From assembly GCA_029258695.1 (NCBI GenBank), contig JARIBR010000022.1, forward strand, positions 1 through 10,379: a stretch of DNA of 10,379 nt, read 5' to 3'. Under the pieces are notes generated by a model that saw only the letters and a list, made by a program, of their open reading frames with translations, was not told the origin of the DNA and made no database searches. Shown here in pieces: positions 7,702 through 10,379 of the stretch; within the stretch, counting starts at the first letter, position 1; each line of letters starts with the position of its first letter. The position numbers were made by a program, and so were the translations under genes. The DNA comes from Quadrisphaera sp. (GTDB lineage Bacteria > Actinomycetota > Actinomycetes > Actinomycetales > Quadrisphaeraceae).

Positions 7702-8469
7702 GTGAGGTCGGGGCTGCGACGGGTGCTCCTGCCGCTGTACGAGCGCCGGTTGCGGCGTTGGCTCGTCGATGCCACCACCCCCCGCCACGTGGGCGTCATC
7801 CTCGACGGCAACCGCCGGTGGGCGAGAGCCTTCGGCGCTCCGGCGGCGCACGGCCACGCCGCGGGCGCCGACCGTGTCCTCGACCTCCTCGGGTGGTGCG
7901 AGGAGGCCCGCGTCGAGGTGGTCACCCTCTGGATGCTCTCCACGGACAACCTCTCGCGTGACGCCCGGGAGCTGGAACCGCTCATCGAGATCATCGAGGA
8001 CCTCGTGGGGCGCCTCGTGGCGGAGGGGCGGTGGCGCGTCCACGTCGTCGGTGCTCTCGACCTGCTGCCCGAGAGCACCCGCGCGTGCTTGGCGGGCGCG
8101 CAGGAGCAGACCGCCGGCAAGCCGGGGCTCCACGTCAACGTCGCCGTGGGCTACGGGGGCCGGCAGGAGATCGCCGACGCCGTGCGGTCGCTGCTGACCG
8201 AGCACGCCGAGCGCGGCACGACCATCGAGGAGCTCGCCGAGGTGCTCACCGTGGAGCACATCGCCGAGCACCTCTACACCCGCGGCCAGCCCGACCCCGA
8301 CCTCGTCATCCGTACCTCGGGGGAGCAGCGGCTCGGCGGTTTCCTGCTGTGGCAGTCCGTCCACAGCGAGTTCTACTTCTGCGAGGCCTTCTGGCCGGAC
8401 TTCCGCCGGGTGGACTTCCTGCGCGCCCTGCGCGCGTACGCCGAGCGGGAGCGGCGCTTCGGCACCTGA
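7702..8469 (+). CDS. uppS: Isoprenyl transferase (cis-prenyltransferase, Rv1086 / Z-FPP synthase-like)
   Basis: A 255-aa UppS-family enzyme that adds isopentenyl diphosphate units in cis to an allylic diphosphate, in the cytosol, for polyprenyl phosphate carriers of wall synthesis. Signatures are intact: HVGVILDGNRRWAR (residues 29-42; D35 catalytic), HGHAAGADRV, TLWMLSTDNLSRD (75-87), NVAVGYGGRQEI, and DPDLVIRTSGEQRLGGFLLW followed by SEFYFCEAFWPDFR. The overall sequence and neighbours resemble M. tuberculosis Rv1086, which makes short omega,E,Z-farnesyl diphosphate, rather than the decaprenyl enzyme Rv2361c. At the chain-length position (E. coli UppS A69, Rv1086 L84) the residue is bulky M78, which also suggests a short product. 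The usual Glu of STEN is Asp (D82). Translation is probably leaderless from GTG 7702. A second, long-chain uppS elsewhere in the genome is expected. Confidence 0.94.
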   Translation: MRSGLRRVLLPLYERRLRRWLVDATTPRHVGVILDGNRRWARAFGAPAAHGHAAGADRVLDLLGWCEEARVEVVTLWMLSTDNLSRDARELEPLIEIIEDLVGRLVAEGRWRVHVVGALDLLPESTRACLAGAQEQTAGKPGLHVNVAVGYGGRQEIADAVRSLLTEHAERGTTIEELAEVLTVEHIAEHLYTRGQPDPDLVIRTSGEQRLGGFLLWQSVHSEFYFCEAFWPDFRRVDFLRALRAYAERERRFGT

Positions 8470-8478
8470 CTGACGTCC

Positions 8479-8499
8479 GGACGGTGATGGGCACCGTTT
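8479..8499 (+). terminator. Intrinsic terminator of the cis-prenyltransferase gene
   Basis: ACGGTG-ATGGG-CACCGT is a perfect 6-bp stem with a 5-nt loop. It extends by two G-U pairs and ends in TTT, 9 bp after the stop codon. This is the best terminator in the window. Confidence 0.65.
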
Positions 8500-8748
8500 C
8501 CGTCACGTGGGGTGTCCAATGGTGCAAAACGTGTGATGTCACGGAGTCCGAACTGGACAGATCACCGCCAGGTGTGGTCGGTTGATCTCGCAATCACCCG
8601 GCGTCGGTCGGTCGTGGCGCCGCCCTGACGGTGGTGCCGCCCGTCGACGGCTCGCGCACCGCCTCGCACCTTCCCCCGGGGCCCCGAGCCTCCCCGGGTG
8701 TCCCCAGCGCAGACGTGGTGCGTCGTCCGCGCGCACGGAAGGCCATGC
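8500..8748 (+). promoter_or_regulatory. Noncoding leader of the transglycosylase gene, with lower GC and dyads
   Basis: No gene is supported in this stretch. The first 100 bp are visibly less GC-rich than the surroundings. They contain the palindrome GTGATGTCAC (8533-8542); a nested dyad with GTGAT (8533-8537) pairing ATCAC (8561-8565) around GTCC-GAACT-GGAC (8546-8558); and a second ATCACC at 8593-8598. Nearer the gene, CCCGGGG (8675-8681) pairs CCCCGGG (8692-8698) across a 10-nt loop. The whole stretch has no TA dinucleotide, so no ordinary TANNNT box exists and the promoter cannot be placed. TGGACA (8554-8559) is a possible -35. Confidence 0.4.
8737..8742 (+). promoter_or_regulatory. Ribosome binding site that fixes the transglycosylase start
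   Basis: GGAAGG lies 6 nt before ATG 8749. It favours that start over GTG 8698, which is in frame 17 codons upstream and lies at the edge of a hairpin. Confidence 0.6.
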
Positions 8749-9555
8749 ATGGACCGCTCTTCGCGCGCCCGCTCCACCACCACCGACCCCCTGGACCCCT
8801 CCACCACCGACGACGCCGCCGCAGCGACCGGTGAGCACCGCCCGGCCCGTCGCCGGCGGCGCGTGCGTCCCGGTCTCGTCGCGGCCTTCGGAGCGGCGTT
8901 CGTCGCCGGTACCAGCCTGGGCGTGGTCGGCGTCGTGCCGTCGTCCGGTGGGGGCGACGGCGAGGCCGTGCTGGCGCAGGGCGCAGCCGTGGACCTCTCT
9001 GGATCCACGGCAGAGGCGGCAGAGACGCTCGAGGCGACCCGCGAGGACGGCCAGGCCTCCCGCTCACAGAACCGCGACGCCGAACCGATCACCGAGTTCG
9101 GCGCCCAGCGCCGGGCGAGCCTCCAGGCGCAGCAGCGCGAGGCTGAGGCGGCCGAGCGCACCGAGCAGGCCGCCGCCGCCGATGCCGCACGCGTGGCTGC
9201 GCTGGCCGCTGCCGAGGAGGAGGCCCAGCGCGTGGCAGCCCTCGAGGCCGCGCTCGCGGACCCGCAGGAGACCGGCCGGGCCATGGCCGCCGAGCGCGGG
9301 TGGACCGGCGAGCAGTTCCAGTGCCTGGACTCCCTGTGGACCAAGGAGAGCGACTGGACGCCGACCGCCGACAACCCCACGTCGGACGCCTACGGCATCC
9401 CGCAGTCCCTGCCGGGGGAGAAGATGGCCGAGGCCGGCGATGACTGGGCGACCAACCCCATCACGCAGATCAGCTGGGGTCTGACCTACATCCGCGACGT
9501 CTACGGCACCCCGTGCGGCGCGTGGGCGCACAGCCAGGCCACCGACTGGTACTGA
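8749..9555 (+). CDS. Membrane-anchored transglycosylase-like protein (aggregation-promoting-factor type C-terminal domain)
   Basis: A 268-aa protein predicted to act on or bind peptidoglycan outside the membrane. Residues 1-38 are a basic, Ser/Thr-rich cytoplasmic tail with an RRRRR-type cluster, and about 41-63 form one TM helix or uncleaved signal (GLVAAFGAAFVAGTSLGVVGVV). After a linker, about 119-173 form an Ala/Glu/Gln/Arg-rich coiled coil. Residues about 188-268 match the actinobacterial lysozyme-like/APF C-terminal domain: FQCLDSLWTKESDW, AYGIPQSLPGEKMAEAGDDW, NPITQISWGLTYI and YGTPCGAWAHSQATDWY. E200 in WTKESDW is the expected catalytic Glu, and C192 and C256 are a plausible disulfide pair. 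It is transcribed alone between two terminator-like hairpins. Start ATG 8749 is supported by GGAAGG. Catalytic activity is inferred, since some family members may only bind the wall. Confidence 0.9.
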   Translation: MDRSSRARSTTTDPLDPSTTDDAAAATGEHRPARRRRRVRPGLVAAFGAAFVAGTSLGVVGVVPSSGGGDGEAVLAQGAAVDLSGSTAEAAETLEATREDGQASRSQNRDAEPITEFGAQRRASLQAQQREAEAAERTEQAAAADAARVAALAAAEEEAQRVAALEAALADPQETGRAMAAERGWTGEQFQCLDSLWTKESDWTPTADNPTSDAYGIPQSLPGEKMAEAGDDWATNPITQISWGLTYIRDVYGTPCGAWAHSQATDWY

Positions 9556-9563
9556 TCGCCACC

Positions 9564-9588
9564 GTCGCCACCGACCGCTGATGGCGAC
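9564..9588. terminator. Hairpin between convergent transglycosylase and fumarase genes
   Basis: GTCGCCA (9564-9570) and TGGCGAC (9582-9588) form a perfect 7-bp stem with an 11-nt loop, 8 bp after the transglycosylase stop. A competing stem pairs GGCGAC (9583-9588) with GTCGCC (9604-9609). It lacks a U-tract but is well placed to stop transcription from both sides. Confidence 0.5.
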
Positions 9589-9626
9589 CCCGCAGCGCCC
9601 GGTGTCGCCCGCAGCGCCCGGTGTCG
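9589..9626. repeat. Exact 19-bp tandem duplication
   Basis: CCCGCAGCGCCCGGTGTCG occurs twice head to tail (9589-9607 and 9608-9626), ending 6 bp before the fumarase stop codon. Just upstream, TCGCCACCG is also doubled (9556 and 9565). Confidence 0.95.
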
Positions 9627-9632
9627 CTCCGC

Positions 9633-10379
<747 letters not shown>

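Noticed and set aside
8531..8544. CRP/GlxR operator at GTGTGATGTCACGG
   Set aside because: The half sites GTGA and TCAC are 2 bp apart instead of the 6 bp needed, so it does not fit a CRP-family site.
8500..8748. c-di-AMP (ydaO-type) riboswitch before the transglycosylase gene
   Set aside because: This class often precedes actinobacterial wall hydrolases, but the hallmark blocks (GGGGGACCC-like, GGGGTGAATC-like and GACAGCTAAC-like) are absent.
8698..8748. Longer transglycosylase starting at GTG 8698
   Set aside because: No Shine-Dalgarno at proper distance, the codon overlaps a strong hairpin arm, and the added 17 residues do not resemble an export signal; ATG 8749 has GGAAGG before it.

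Overview
The window looks like the chromosome of a high-GC actinobacterium. G+C is very high throughout, GTG starts are common, and it carries mca (a mycothiol enzyme, a thiol system confined to Actinomycetota). From memory, the order and strands of most genes match the Mycobacterium tuberculosis block Rv1080c-Rv1086 with fum (Rv1098c) further on: greA(-), DUF4307(-), mca(+), small membrane protein(+), DUF255 thioredoxin-like protein(+), trhA/hemolysin III(-), short-chain cis-prenyltransferase(+), fumarase(-). This points to a non-mycobacterial actinobacterium, perhaps near Kineosporiales, but genus cannot be fixed from the sequence alone.

Left part (1-2013): the C-terminal part of an AI-2E family membrane transporter runs in from the left edge and converges on greA. 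greA lies downstream of a one-TM DUF4307 gene; a 267-bp gap between them holds a hairpin and a probable greA promoter.

Centre (2103-6867, all + strand): mca and a small membrane protein overlap by 8 bp. A 226-bp spacer rich in repeats and dyads follows, then a gene for a three-TM protein with a Pro/Ser/Thr repeat stalk and a C-terminal LysM-like domain. This gene is the main addition relative to the mycobacterial order. Next is a 696-aa DUF255/YyaL-type protein with a CHWC thioredoxin-like site.

Right part (6868-10379): trhA converges on the DUF255 gene and is divergent from a cis-prenyltransferase gene. Both divergent genes appear to be leaderless, with the -10 box exactly 6 bp before a GTG start. 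A terminator follows the prenyltransferase. After a 279-bp leader of lower GC comes an exported, membrane-anchored transglycosylase-like protein. The class II fumarase gene enters from the right edge on the minus strand.

The content is mostly conserved core: transcript elongation, mycothiol-dependent detoxification, isoprenoid chain synthesis for the envelope, wall-directed proteins and the TCA cycle. I see no mobile element, CRISPR array, tRNA/rRNA or defence system, and no clear undescribed multi-gene system. The best leads are the leaderless starts, the LysM insertion with its repeat-rich upstream region, the structured leader before the transglycosylase, and the chain-length residue of the prenyltransferase.
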